A stretch of 64,000 nucleotides of DNA from Agromyces mediolanus (GTDB lineage Bacteria > Actinomycetota > Actinomycetes > Actinomycetales > Microbacteriaceae). The DNA is taken from assembly GCF_023715325.1 (NCBI RefSeq), contig NZ_JAMBNX010000009.1, positions 62,001 to 126,000 of the forward strand, read 5' to 3'. Both the position numbers and the translations under genes were made by a program. The notes beneath the pieces are model-generated. The model saw only the letters and a list, made by a program, of their open reading frames with translations, was not told the origin of the DNA and made no database searches. This document shows positions 40,001 to 48,400 of the stretch, piece after piece (the stretch's first letter is position 1; each line of letters begins with the position of its first letter).

Positions 40001-42216
40001 TCGCTCGCCAGGATCAGCTCGGCGTACTCGGCGGCGTCGTCGGCCGCGGGGTGCACGTCGATCGCGACGAGCTCGAGCAGCTCGGGGTCGAGCGGCACGG
40101 CCTGCAGCGGGCTGAACGCGCTGACCGGCGCCTGCCCGACGTCGAGGCCCCAGAACGACAGGTGGGCGCCGGTGCGCGGGATGCGGGCGGAGGCGAGCTC
40201 CGCGCCGCCGGCCTCGAGCACGAGCTCGCCGCTGAGATCGGGCAGCGAGCGCAGCCGGAACCCGGCCTCCCGCTCCCCCGGGTCGAGCGGGCGCGGCGCA
40301 CGCAGCTCGACGGTCTCGCCGAGCGTCGAGTGCGCGAAACAGAGCACGCCGTCCTGGAGGGCGAGCACGTAGCCGCCCTGGGCGTTCCCGCTCGAGAGCA
40401 GCACGCCGCTCGCGGTCGAGGCGTCGGCGCGGAACCGCGCCCGCACGTCGATCGAGCGGTTCGACCCCGTCACGGCGCTCGGGAAGGGGATGTGGCTCTG
40501 CCCGGGACGCAGCACGATCCGCCGTTCGGCGTACAGCCCGATCGGCCCGCGCGCCTCGATCACCTCGTGCAGCGGGCGGTCGTCGAGCGGGAACACGTCG
40601 TGCCGTCGCGCCTCCTGCCACCAGAGCTCCTGCAGCTGCGCGAGCCTGGCGGGCTCGCTGGCGGCGACGTCGGTGGCCTCGGCGAAGTCGGCGGCCGTGT
40701 CGTACAGCCGCCACTCGTCGTCGGCGTAGTCGGTGCCCGGGACGTGCGCGGTGACGGCGCGCCATCCCTCGTGCCAGATCGCCCGGTGGCCGAGCGTCTC
40801 CCAGTACTGGGTGGTGCGCCCGGCGTCGCTCGCCGCGTCGGCGAGGGTCGCGGCGACGCTGCGGCCGTCGAGCGCGTCGGGTGCCGGGATGCCGAGCAGC
40901 TCGTAGAGCGTCGGCGCGACGTCGATCGCGTGCACGAACTGCCGGCGCACGCCGCCGGGCGTGCCCGGTCCGTTCGGCCAGGACACGACGAGCGGGGAGC
41001 GCACCCCGCCGAGGTCGACGAACTGCTTGTACCGGCGGAACGGGGTGTTGCCCGCCATCGCCCAGCCCTCGGGGTAGTGCGAGCCGCCGGTGAGGGTGCC
41101 GACGCGGTCGAGCTCGCCGACGAGCTCGGCGGCCGGGCGGCGGATGCCGCTGTACGGCGCGTTCGTGTCGACGTCGCCGCCGGGTCCGCCCTCGCGGCTC
41201 GCGCCGTTGTCGCTCGTGACGAGCACGATGGTGTCGTCGAGCTCGCCGAACTCGCGGAGCGCGGCGACGACGCGGCCGAGCTGCGCGTCGGCGTGCTCGA
41301 GGAACCCGGCGAACGCCGCCTGCAGCGCGGCGTAGACGCGGCGCTCGTCGTCGTCGAGCTCGACCCAGGGGCGCACGCCGTCGTTGCGCTCGGCGAGCGG
41401 AGTGCCCTCGGGCACGAGCCCGGCCTCGATCTGCCGGGCGAGGCGGGCCTTCCTGGTCTCGTCCCAGCCGACGGTGAAGGTGTCGAGGTACTGCGCGATG
41501 AACTCCCTCGGCGTCTGGAAGGGCGCGTGCGTCGCGCCGAAGGCGAGGTGCAGGTAGAACGGGTCGCCCGGCCGGAACGCGAGGTGGTCGCGCACGTAGC
41601 CGATGGCGCGGTCGGCGAGGTCCTCGCTGAGGTGGTAGCCCTCGCGCGCGGGCACCGGCGCGGGGTGGTTGTCCTCGAAGAGCTCGGGCTCGTACTGGTC
41701 GGTGCAGCCGTCGAGGAAGCCGTAGTAGCGATCGAATCCGCGGGCGAGCGGCCAATTGCCGTAGGGGCCGGCGGGCGTGATCTCGTGCAGCGGCGCGAGG
41801 TGCCACTTGCCGACGAGGTAGGTGCCGTAGCCCTCCTCGCGGAGCACCTCGGGCAGCAGCGGCACGTCGCGGCGGATCGAGCCGCGGGAGTTCGGGAAGC
41901 CGGTGTCGGTGTCGGCGAGGAAGCGCATACCGATGCCGTGGTGGTTGCGCCCGCTGAGCAGCGCGGCGCGGGTCGGCGAGCAGAGCGGGGTGACGTGGAA
42001 CCCCGTGTAGCGGAGGCCGGCATCGGCCAGGGCGTCGATCGTCGGCGTGCGCACCTCGGAGCCGTAGCAGCCGAGGTCGCCCCAGCCCGTGTCGTCGAGG
42101 ATGACGACGACGACGTTCGGGCGCTTCGCGCCCTGGCGCCGCTCGGGCCACCACGGGGTGGACTCGGCGACGGTGGTGCCGATCCGGCCGGGGAAGTCGG
42201 GATGCGTGGTCGACAT
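39997..42216 (-). CDS. Type I (formylglycine-dependent) arylsulfatase-family enzyme
   Basis: A 739-residue alkaline-phosphatase-superfamily sulfatase. The catalytic motif C79-S80-P81-T82-R83 (LCSPTRAALLSGR) is intact, so C79 would be converted to formylglycine. Ca ligands: D41 and D42 in ILDDTGWGDLG and the DNGAS segment in VTSDNGASREGG. GKWHLAP supplies the substrate Lys/His. The large C-terminal part (about 560-739) includes a beta-sandwich-like extension (VLLSSGNAQGGYVLALQDGV) seen in broad-specificity arylsulfatases. There is no signal peptide, so it acts in the cytoplasm after uptake. A formylglycine-generating enzyme is not encoded in this window. It overlaps the nucleoside hydrolase by 4 bases. 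Confidence 0.93.
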   Translation of the reverse strand: MSTTHPDFPGRIGTTVAESTPWWPERRQGAKRPNVVVVILDDTGWGDLGCYGSEVRTPTIDALADAGLRYTGFHVTPLCSPTRAALLSGRNHHGIGMRFLADTDTGFPNSRGSIRRDVPLLPEVLREEGYGTYLVGKWHLAPLHEITPAGPYGNWPLARGFDRYYGFLDGCTDQYEPELFEDNHPAPVPAREGYHLSEDLADRAIGYVRDHLAFRPGDPFYLHLAFGATHAPFQTPREFIAQYLDTFTVGWDETRKARLARQIEAGLVPEGTPLAERNDGVRPWVELDDDERRVYAALQAAFAGFLEHADAQLGRVVAALREFGELDDTIVLVTSDNGASREGGPGGDVDTNAPYSGIRRPAAELVGELDRVGTLTGGSHYPEGWAMAGNTPFRRYKQFVDLGGVRSPLVVSWPNGPGTPGGVRRQFVHAIDVAPTLYELLGIPAPDALDGRSVAATLADAASDAGRTTQYWETLGHRAIWHEGWRAVTAHVPGTDYADDEWRLYDTAADFAEATDVAASEPARLAQLQELWWQEARRHDVFPLDDRPLHEVIEARGPIGLYAERRIVLRPGQSHIPFPSAVTGSNRSIDVRARFRADASTASGVLLSSGNAQGGYVLALQDGVLCFAHSTLGETVELRAPRPLDPGEREAGFRLRSLPDLSGELVLEAGGAELASARIPRTGAHLSFWGLDVGQAPVSAFSPLQAVPLDPELLELVAIDVHPAADDAAEYAELILASE

Positions 42217-42282
42217 GGTGGTGCCTTTCCGGGCCGGGCGGATGCCCCGGCCGATGCCTGGTCGCGGGAGTGGTGTCGGGGC

Positions 42283-43623
42283 TCAGCCGACGTGGCTGCG
42301 CGCGGCCGGCTCCGGCAGCGGCAGCACGGCGTGCGAGCCGAACCGCGGCTTCACGATCGCGGTGAACACGAGGGCCACGACCGCGACGAGCACGAGGTAG
42401 CTCGAGACCGACCAGGTCTGGCCGCCCGCGGCGTTCGTGAGCGCCTGCGCGATGAGCGGGCCGAAGCCGCCGCCGAGCACGGTGCCGAGCTGGAAGCCGA
42501 GCGACATGCCCGAGTAGCGCACGCGCGGCTCGAAGAGGTCGGCGAAGAGCGTCGCCTGCTGGCTGAACAGCAGGCCGACGAGGATGCCGCTGACGCCTGT
42601 CGCGGCGAAGAGGCCGACGACGGTCTCGGTGCCGATGAGCCAGAACATCGGGAACGCCCAGAGCACCAGCAGCACGAGGCCCACCATGAGCAGCCGGCGC
42701 TGGCCGAAGCGGTCGCCGAGGTGCCCGGCGATCGGGGTCGTGACGAGGTTCGTGAGCGAGGAGAAGACGTTCGCGAGCAGCACGACCGTCGGGTCCATGC
42801 CGAGGGCGCCGGAGGCGTAGCCGAGCACGAAGACGCCCTGGATGAGGCCGAGGGTGGTGTCGCTCGTGTGGATGAAGACCGCGGCCGCGATCTCCTTCGG
42901 GTAGCGCCGGACGGCCTCCCAGACCGGGAGCTTCGCCTCCGCCTTCTTCTCCTGCACGGCGACGAACTCGGGGCTCTCGTCGACCTTCAGCCGCAGGAAG
43001 ACACCGACGACGAGCAGCAGGGCGCTCGCGAGGAAGGGGATGCGCCAGCCCCAGGCGACGAGCTCCTCGAGGCCGATGGTGGCGGTGAGCAGGGCGACGA
43101 CCCCGCTCGAGAGGATGACGCCGATCGGGGCGCCGGCCTGCACGAGGCTGCCGAAGAAGCCGCGCCGCGCGGCCGGGGCGTGCTCGACCGCGAGGAGGGC
43201 CGCGCCGCCCCACTCGCCGCCGATGCCGATGCCCTGCAGCACGCGCAGCACGACGAGCAGGATGGGCGCGGCGACGCCGATCTGCGCGTACGTCGGCAGC
43301 ACGCCGATGAGCACGGTGACGGTGCCGGTCAGCATGAAGGTGAACAGCAGCACGCGCTTGCGGCCGATGCGGTCGCCGAAGTGGCCGAGGATGATGCCGC
43401 CGAGCGGCCGGGCGATGAAGCCGACGGTGAAGGTGGCGAGGGAGAGCAGGGTGGCGACGCCGGCGTCGCCCGTCGGGAAGAAGACCTGGCCGAAGACGAG
43501 GGCGGAGAGCGTGCCGAAGACGAAGAAGTCGTAGTACTCGAGCACCGATCCGATGGTGCTGGCGGTGACGGCGCGCCAGGAGGCCGCTGGGGCCTTCGTG
43601 GGCGAGGGGGCGGTCGTGTCCAT
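42283..43623 (-). CDS. MFS metabolite:H+ symporter (MHS/ShiA-ProP-like)
   Basis: A 446-residue, 12-helix transporter of the MHS family. The N-terminus STIGSVLEYYDFFVFGTLSA is diagnostic, as are RPLGGIILGHFGDRIGRKRV and LQGIGIGGEWGGAALLAVEH. Members import organic acids, betaines or aromatic acids with protons, so an anionic substrate such as a sulfate ester fits. GAGGAG precedes ATG 43623 with 4-base spacing. It is the first gene of an operon continuing 66 bases later into the sulfatase. Two abutting GGAATCGATTCC palindromes lie 42 bases upstream. Confidence 0.92.
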   Translation of the reverse strand: MDTTAPSPTKAPAASWRAVTASTIGSVLEYYDFFVFGTLSALVFGQVFFPTGDAGVATLLSLATFTVGFIARPLGGIILGHFGDRIGRKRVLLFTFMLTGTVTVLIGVLPTYAQIGVAAPILLVVLRVLQGIGIGGEWGGAALLAVEHAPAARRGFFGSLVQAGAPIGVILSSGVVALLTATIGLEELVAWGWRIPFLASALLLVVGVFLRLKVDESPEFVAVQEKKAEAKLPVWEAVRRYPKEIAAAVFIHTSDTTLGLIQGVFVLGYASGALGMDPTVVLLANVFSSLTNLVTTPIAGHLGDRFGQRRLLMVGLVLLVLWAFPMFWLIGTETVVGLFAATGVSGILVGLLFSQQATLFADLFEPRVRYSGMSLGFQLGTVLGGGFGPLIAQALTNAAGGQTWSVSSYLVLVAVVALVFTAIVKPRFGSHAVLPLPEPAARSHVG

Positions 43624-43664
43624 GTCACTCCTCATTGAACGTGCGGACTCGGGGATTGGGGGAT

Positions 43665-43688
43665 GGAATCGATTCCGGAATCGATTCC
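43665..43688. promoter_or_regulatory. Tandem LacI-type operators (GGAATCGATTCC twice, abutting)
   Basis: Two identical perfect 12-base palindromes, 43665-43676 and 43677-43688, with no gap. The outer T/A pair makes the whole block symmetric. It lies in the promoter region of the transporter-sulfatase-nucleoside hydrolase-LacI operon. Confidence 0.75.
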
Positions 43689-43733
43689 AAAGCGTACGGC
43701 GCGAGCTCGCGGCCGTCAATCCCCGACTTCGGC

Positions 43734-43794
43734 GGCATCCGGCCCCGGCATCCCGCCCTGCATCCGGCCACGGCATCCCGCCCGGCATCCGGCC
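43734..43794. repeat. Short imperfect GGCATCC/CGGCATCCCGCC tandem repeats
   Basis: Five close variants of GGCATCCGGCC / GGCATCCCGCCC in about 60 bases of the gap upstream of the YqaJ-like gene. GGATGCC is a generally frequent word in this genome, so this is probably low-complexity sequence; no function assigned. Confidence 0.4.
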
Positions 43795-43824
43795 GCCGTC
43801 GCCCGGCGGAGGTACCCTCGGAGG

Positions 43825-44535
43825 GTGACCGAGCCCTTCGCCCTCTTCGACCTCGACGAGGTCGCGCCCAGGGTGTCCGAGGCGCTGCGGCACGAGCCGC
43901 ACCCGCACGAGCGGCGCATCGTCGCCGATTCGGGCGACCGCGTCGCCTGGCTCCGGGCGCGCAGCCAGGGCATCACCGCGACGGATGCCGCGAAGCTCGC
44001 CACCCGCGAGTCGGTCCGCTCGGCGGCGTACGAGAAGCTGCACGGCTCCCGGCGGAGCTTCGGCGGCAGCCGCTTCACCGACCACGGCCGCGAACGCGAA
44101 CCCGTCATCGCCGCCTGGGTCAAGCAGTCCCACGGCATCCTGCCCTCGAGCCTCCTGTTCCACGCCGAGACCGAGCGCCGCCACCTCGCCACGCCCGACG
44201 GCCTCGTCGCCGACCCGGCCGGCCGGCTGACGCTCTGCGAGATCAAGACCACCTCGAAGCCCTGGCGCTCCATCCCCCGCTCGTACCTCCGCCAGGTGTG
44301 GTGGCAGCAGTACGTGCTCGGTGCCGAGCGAACGCTCGTCGTCTGGGAGCAGCACGACGACTTCGTCCCCGTCGAGCCCGAGCCGCGCTGCCGCTGGGTC
44401 GACCGCGACGACGACGAGATCCAGCGCCTCGTCACCCTCGCCGGCGAACTGCTCGAGGCGCTCGGGCCGCGCCCGGCCCCGCCGCAGCCCCGCGAGCGCG
44501 ACCGCTCCTTCTACCGGCCGGGCGCGCTCGCGTGA
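43825..44535 (+). CDS. YqaJ-like (lambda-exonuclease fold) nuclease-domain protein
   Basis: A 236-residue protein with the YqaJ viral-recombinase/PD-(D/E)XK pattern: RSQGITATDAAKLA near residue 50, DHGREREPVIAAWV (conserved Glu of the exonuclease fold), LATPDGLV (catalytic Asp) and LCEIKTTSK (ExK). These residues suit two-metal 5'-3' exonuclease chemistry. Phage YqaJ proteins work with RecT-type annealases, but none is nearby and base composition matches the neighbours, so this looks like a resident chromosomal gene. GTG 43825 is preceded by GGAGG at zero to short spacing, so start confidence is moderate. The 3' end overlaps the alpha/beta hydrolase by 4 bases (GTGA). Confidence 0.8.
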   Translation: MTEPFALFDLDEVAPRVSEALRHEPHPHERRIVADSGDRVAWLRARSQGITATDAAKLATRESVRSAAYEKLHGSRRSFGGSRFTDHGREREPVIAAWVKQSHGILPSSLLFHAETERRHLATPDGLVADPAGRLTLCEIKTTSKPWRSIPRSYLRQVWWQQYVLGAERTLVVWEQHDDFVPVEPEPRCRWVDRDDDEIQRLVTLAGELLEALGPRPAPPQPRERDRSFYRPGALA

Positions 44536-45320
44536 CCGCACTGCTCCTGCACGGACTCGGCGCCGACCGTCGCCAGCCGCTGGAGCTGCTCGCCCCGCCC
44601 CTCATCGGCGTCGAAGGGCCCGGGGTGCGGATGCTCGCGACCGACGCCCGCGCGCACGGCGACTCCGCGCTCCTCGGCACGCCCGCCGACTTCGCGCTCG
44701 ACGGGCTCGCCGAAGAGGCGGTCGCCGACGCGCTCGCCCTCGATCCGGGCCTCGCGGATGGGCCGGTGACGCTCCTCGGCATCTCGATGGGCGCCGCGAT
44801 CGCGCTGCGCATCGCCCTGCGGGGGCTGCTGCCCGTCGACCGGGCCGTGTTCGTGCGGCCGTCGTTCGACGACACCCCGTACCCCGAACAGCTCCGGCCG
44901 TTCCCCGTCATGGGGCAGCTGCTGCACGACCGGGGGCCGGCCGCGGTCGAGGACTTCCGCGAGAGCTGGCACTACCGCACGGTGCAGCACCGCTCGCCGG
45001 CGGGGGCGCGGGCACTGCTCAGCCAGTTCGGCTCGCCGCGGGCGGCGGAGCGGGCCGTGCGGCTCGTCGAGGTGCCGCGCAACCGCGCGTTCGCGAGCGA
45101 CGCGGAGCTCGCGCGCGTGCCCGAGGGGGGCGTCCGCTCCCTCGTGGTCGCCGCCGAGCGCGATCCGGTGCATCCGATCGAACTCGGCGAACGCTGGGCG
45201 TCGGGGCTCGCGGCCGAACTCGTCGTCGCCCCGCCGCGGGAGGACGGCCTGCCCGCGCTCAGCGCACGGATTCGCGAGGGCGTGGCGCGCTGGCTGGAGG
45301 CGAATCCGCCCCGCCGCTGA
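44532..45320 (+). CDS. Alpha/beta-fold hydrolase
   Basis: A 262-residue alpha/beta hydrolase. Oxyanion-hole region LLLHGLGADRR is at residues 4-14, the nucleophile elbow GISMG contains S85, and an Asp sits in AAERDPVHPIELGERW. The usual C-terminal catalytic His (GHxx) is not evident: the expected place reads VVAPPREDGLPAL, so the triad may be incomplete or use another His. Function and substrate are unknown. GTG 44532 overlaps the YqaJ-like gene by 4 bases, and its 3' 62 bases overlap the convergent Pr6Pr gene. Confidence 0.8.
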   Translation: MTALLLHGLGADRRQPLELLAPPLIGVEGPGVRMLATDARAHGDSALLGTPADFALDGLAEEAVADALALDPGLADGPVTLLGISMGAAIALRIALRGLLPVDRAVFVRPSFDDTPYPEQLRPFPVMGQLLHDRGPAAVEDFRESWHYRTVQHRSPAGARALLSQFGSPRAAERAVRLVEVPRNRAFASDAELARVPEGGVRSLVVAAERDPVHPIELGERWASGLAAELVVAPPREDGLPALSARIREGVARWLEANPPRR

Positions 45321-45975
45321 GCGGCGCCGCCCCGGTCGCCCGGGGGTACGGCCAACTCGTCCGGCTGAGCGCGACGATGCCCGCACCCACCAGCAGGATG
45401 AAGGCCGCGATCGCGATCACGTAGACGAGCACGCCGTCGTAGCCGACGCCCGGTGCGACGTCCGGGTTCAGGAACGGGTACGGGTACCAGTCGGCGATCG
45501 GCCCGCGGACCATCGTGTACACGACCCACGCGAGCGGGTAGACGGCGACGAGCCAGAGCCGTCGCCACGGGATCGGCCGCCGTCCGGGCCCGAAGACCCA
45601 GTCGACGAGCACGTACAGCGGCGCCCAGACGTGCAGGATCTCGTTCGACCAGGGCACGGTCGTCGCCTGGTCGAGCGCGAGATCACGCAGCAGCAGGTTG
45701 AACACGACGAGGGTGGTCGTGAGGTACGTGGTCGCGCAGGCGCGCACCAGCGCGAACGTCGGAGCGTCGTCGCGCCCGCGGAACGCGAGCCCGGCCGCGA
45801 TGACGAGCACGACCGCCCCGATGAGGTTCGACTGGATGGTGAAGAAGCTGAAGAAGTTCACCAGGAAGACGCCGGGCTCGGGCACGAGCGAGAGGCTCTT
45901 CACGAACTGGCCGACGACGGCGGCGACGATGGCCGCGGCGGCGACGAGCCGCAGGACCGCGAAAGCGATGCGCAT
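45259..45975 (-). CDS. Pr6Pr-family six-helix membrane protein
   Basis: A 238-residue integral membrane protein with six predicted helices and the Pr6Pr/FAR-17a-like pattern: VNFFSFFTIQSNLIGAVVLV near residue 45, NEILHVWAPLYVLVDWVFGP near 115, and VYPLAWVVYTMVRGPIADWY near 145 (the conserved proline-rich, aromatic segment). The family is annotated as conserved membrane protein without established function. It is convergent with the hydrolase and overlaps its last 62 bases, so one of the two C-termini may be recently extended. The final 30 residues are a Pro/Ser-rich tail lying within the overlap. Confidence 0.82.
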   Translation of the reverse strand: MRIAFAVLRLVAAAAIVAAVVGQFVKSLSLVPEPGVFLVNFFSFFTIQSNLIGAVVLVIAAGLAFRGRDDAPTFALVRACATTYLTTTLVVFNLLLRDLALDQATTVPWSNEILHVWAPLYVLVDWVFGPGRRPIPWRRLWLVAVYPLAWVVYTMVRGPIADWYPYPFLNPDVAPGVGYDGVLVYVIAIAAFILLVGAGIVALSRTSWPYPRATGAAPLSGGADSPPASAPRPRESVR

Positions 45976-46013
45976 GGCCCAGAGCCTAGTGGCTGCCCCG
46001 GGACCGTCGGGAG

Positions 46014-46973
46014 CTATCCGCTGCGACCAGCGAGGAGCGCCGAGCCGAGCTCGCTGCGGAGGTACAGCACGCTCCGCCCGGAGCGGGTGCCGACGAGCAG
46101 CCCGGCGTCACGGAGCGCGCGGAGGTGCTGGTTCACCGCGCTCGTGGTCACCCCGAAACGCACGCCGAGCTCCGTCGAGGAGGCCGGGTCGCCGAGGGCC
46201 GCGAGGAGCTTCGCCCGGGTCTCGCCGAGGATGCCCGCGAGCGCGCCCGGGTTCGCGACCGGCTCGGTCTCCCAGAGCGCCCCCTGCCCGCGCGCCGGGT
46301 ACATCAGCATGGGCGGCCCGTCGCCGACGGGGGCGGAGGCGCGCCTCGTGAACATCGTGGGCACGAGGGTGAGCCCGTTGCCGTCGATCGGCTGCAGCCG
46401 CTCCCCCGGGTCGCGCAGGCGCACCGCGACGACGCCGTCGGCGTAGTCGACCGTCGACGAGATGCCGTTCAGCATCGTCGACAGCCCGTTCTGCGCGATC
46501 TGCCGGCCGCGGTAGACGACGTCGGCCTCGAGCACGGTGCGCATGCGCGGCCAGTAGGGCTCGAAGGTCGCGGTCCAGAGCTCGCGCAGTGCGCGGATGA
46601 CCCGCCGGAAGGCCGCACGCGGCGGCCCCGAGAGCGCGTCGGGGATCCGCCCGTGCACGGCGACGAGGTCGGCGAGGAACACCTCGGTGGGCAGCGCCTC
46701 GAGCGCCGCGAACTCGTCGTCGATCCGGGTGAGCGGGGAGGCCGGCCTGGGGTTCAGGAAGTCCGGCGTCCAGAGCCGCTCGTCGATGAGCGCGCGCAGC
46801 ACCTCGAGGTCGAGCTCGGCGCGGGCCTCCTCGGTGCGCCGCAGCCAGGGCAGCTGCAGCGGGAACCCGGCGGGCACCATGACGGCTCGGAGCGAGAGGC
46901 CGAGCTCGCACAGCGGGGAGATGCCGAAGCGCACGGCGGCGACATCGGACTCCTTGAGCACGTACCTGAGCAT
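46014..46973 (-). CDS. ArsR-type winged-helix regulator with DUF5937-like N-terminus
   Basis: A 319-residue protein. Residues 1-230 form a large N-terminal domain starting DVAAVRFGISPLCELGLSLR, as in actinobacterial DUF5937/ArsR proteins. The C-terminal winged helix (about 240-319) contains LGDPASSTELGVRFGVTTSA and NQHLRALRDAGLLVGTRSGR followed by SVLYLRSELG. ATG 46973 (MLRYVLKESD) matches the family start. It is divergent from an MFS exporter across 56 bases, indicating a regulator-pump pair. Confidence 0.85.
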   Translation of the reverse strand: MLRYVLKESDVAAVRFGISPLCELGLSLRAVMVPAGFPLQLPWLRRTEEARAELDLEVLRALIDERLWTPDFLNPRPASPLTRIDDEFAALEALPTEVFLADLVAVHGRIPDALSGPPRAAFRRVIRALRELWTATFEPYWPRMRTVLEADVVYRGRQIAQNGLSTMLNGISSTVDYADGVVAVRLRDPGERLQPIDGNGLTLVPTMFTRRASAPVGDGPPMLMYPARGQGALWETEPVANPGALAGILGETRAKLLAALGDPASSTELGVRFGVTTSAVNQHLRALRDAGLLVGTRSGRSVLYLRSELGSALLAGRSG

Positions 46974-47029
46974 GAAGCACAACGCTACATCGATTTCCCG
47001 CGGCATCCGGCTCTGGCAGAACTGAACCC

Positions 47030-48400
47030 GTGACCAGCACCCCGCCCGCCGACGCCCCCGCCCGTCCGCCGTTCCGCGAGCGCCTCGCCGCCGCGGTGAG
47101 CGACCCCGTGCTGCGCATCCTCGTCGGCTCGACCCTCATCTCCCGCGTCGGCCGCGGCATCTTCCTCACGGTGACGGTGCTGTACTTCACCCTCATCGTC
47201 GGACTCACCCCCGGCGAGGTCGCGATCGTGCTCGCCTCGGCGAGCGCGGCGGGCGTCGTCGCCTCCTTCGCCGGCGGCTGGCTCGCCGACCGGGTGAGCG
47301 CCAGGCGGCTGCTGCTCTGGGCGACGGGGATCGAGGGCGTCGCGCTCATCGCCTACGTCTTCGCCGGAGACTTCCTCACCGCGCTCGTCATCGCGATCGT
47401 CTGCGGGCTCTTCGAGCAGGGCGCGAACTCCACCCGCTCGGCGATCATCGCCCGGGCGTTCGAGGGCGAGGCTCGGGTCGGCGCCCGGGCGGTGCTGCGC
47501 ACCGTCACGAACGCCTCGATCGCGGTGGGCTCCGGACTCGGGGCGCTCGCCCTCGCGATCGGCACCGCCGAGGCGTACCGTGCGCTCATCGTCGGCGCCG
47601 GCGTGCTCTACCTCCTCGGACTGCTGCAGCTCGTGAAGCTCCCGGCCCGCGTCGACGCCCCGGCGCGCGCCACGATCGCCGAGGTCGTCACCGAGACCGG
47701 ATCGGTGGATGCCTCGGCCACCGCCGCGGCCGCCCGCACCGCGCGCCGCGACTGGCGCAGCCACTCGCCGTGGCGCAACCCCAGGTACCTGCTGCTCACC
47801 GCCCTCAGCGCGATCTTCGGCATGCAGTTCGGGGTCGCCGAGCTCGGCGTGCCGCTCTGGATCACGCGCGAGACGGCCGTGCCCGAGGTGCTCATCTCGG
47901 TGCTGCTGATCCTGAACACCGCGATCGTGATCGTCTTCCAGGTGCCCGCCTCGCGGGGCACGCACGACCTCCGGGTCGCGGGCCGCGTCTCCGGCATCGC
48001 CGCGTGGCTGATGGCGGCGGCGTGCCTCGTCTACGCCGCCGCCGCGGGGCTGCCGGTCGGGTTCGCGATCGCCGTCCTCGTCATCGCGGCCGTCGCGCAC
48101 GCCTTCGCCGAAGTGCTCTCGCAGGCCGGCGGCTGGGGGCTCAGCTTCGAGCTGGCCGACCCCGTGCGGGCGGGCGCGTACCAGGGCGTGTTCGGCATGG
48201 GCTACTCGGTCGGCGCGCTCGCGGCGCCGCTCGTCGTGAATGCGACCGCGATCTCGCATGGCCTCGCCGGCTGGGCGGTGCTCGCCGGGGTGTTCCTCGC
48301 CTCGGGCCTCGGCATCCGTTGGATCGCCCGCCGCGCCGCGAGCCGGGCGGATGCGGCCTCGGCCGAGCTGCCCGAGCCGGCCGAGCCGGCCGCCGCCTAG
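47030..48400 (+). CDS. MFS transporter (probable exporter)
   Basis: A 456-residue MFS protein with 12 predicted helices. Features: ISRVGRGIFLTVTVLYFTLI for helix 1, WLADRVSARRLLLW (motif A region), a long Ala/Arg-rich central loop (about 215-245), and GYSVGALAAPLVVNATAISH in the C half. GTG 47030 begins 56 bases from the divergent ArsR-type gene, which probably controls it. Its TAG stop shares a CTAG with the convergent GNAT gene. Substrate unknown. Confidence 0.88.
   Translation: MTSTPPADAPARPPFRERLAAAVSDPVLRILVGSTLISRVGRGIFLTVTVLYFTLIVGLTPGEVAIVLASASAAGVVASFAGGWLADRVSARRLLLWATGIEGVALIAYVFAGDFLTALVIAIVCGLFEQGANSTRSAIIARAFEGEARVGARAVLRTVTNASIAVGSGLGALALAIGTAEAYRALIVGAGVLYLLGLLQLVKLPARVDAPARATIAEVVTETGSVDASATAAAARTARRDWRSHSPWRNPRYLLLTALSAIFGMQFGVAELGVPLWITRETAVPEVLISVLLILNTAIVIVFQVPASRGTHDLRVAGRVSGIAAWLMAAACLVYAAAAGLPVGFAIAVLVIAAVAHAFAEVLSQAGGWGLSFELADPVRAGAYQGVFGMGYSVGALAAPLVVNATAISHGLAGWAVLAGVFLASGLGIRWIARRAASRADAASAELPEPAEPAAA

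Noticed and set aside
39011-43213. Apparent 1400-codon open frame on the minus strand
   Set aside because: Only its last 329 codons are a real gene (nucleoside hydrolase); the rest reads the sulfatase and transporter genes in a wrong frame.
43825-44535. Prophage remnant suggested by the YqaJ domain
   Set aside because: No other phage gene, no att-like repeat and no change in base composition; probably a resident gene.
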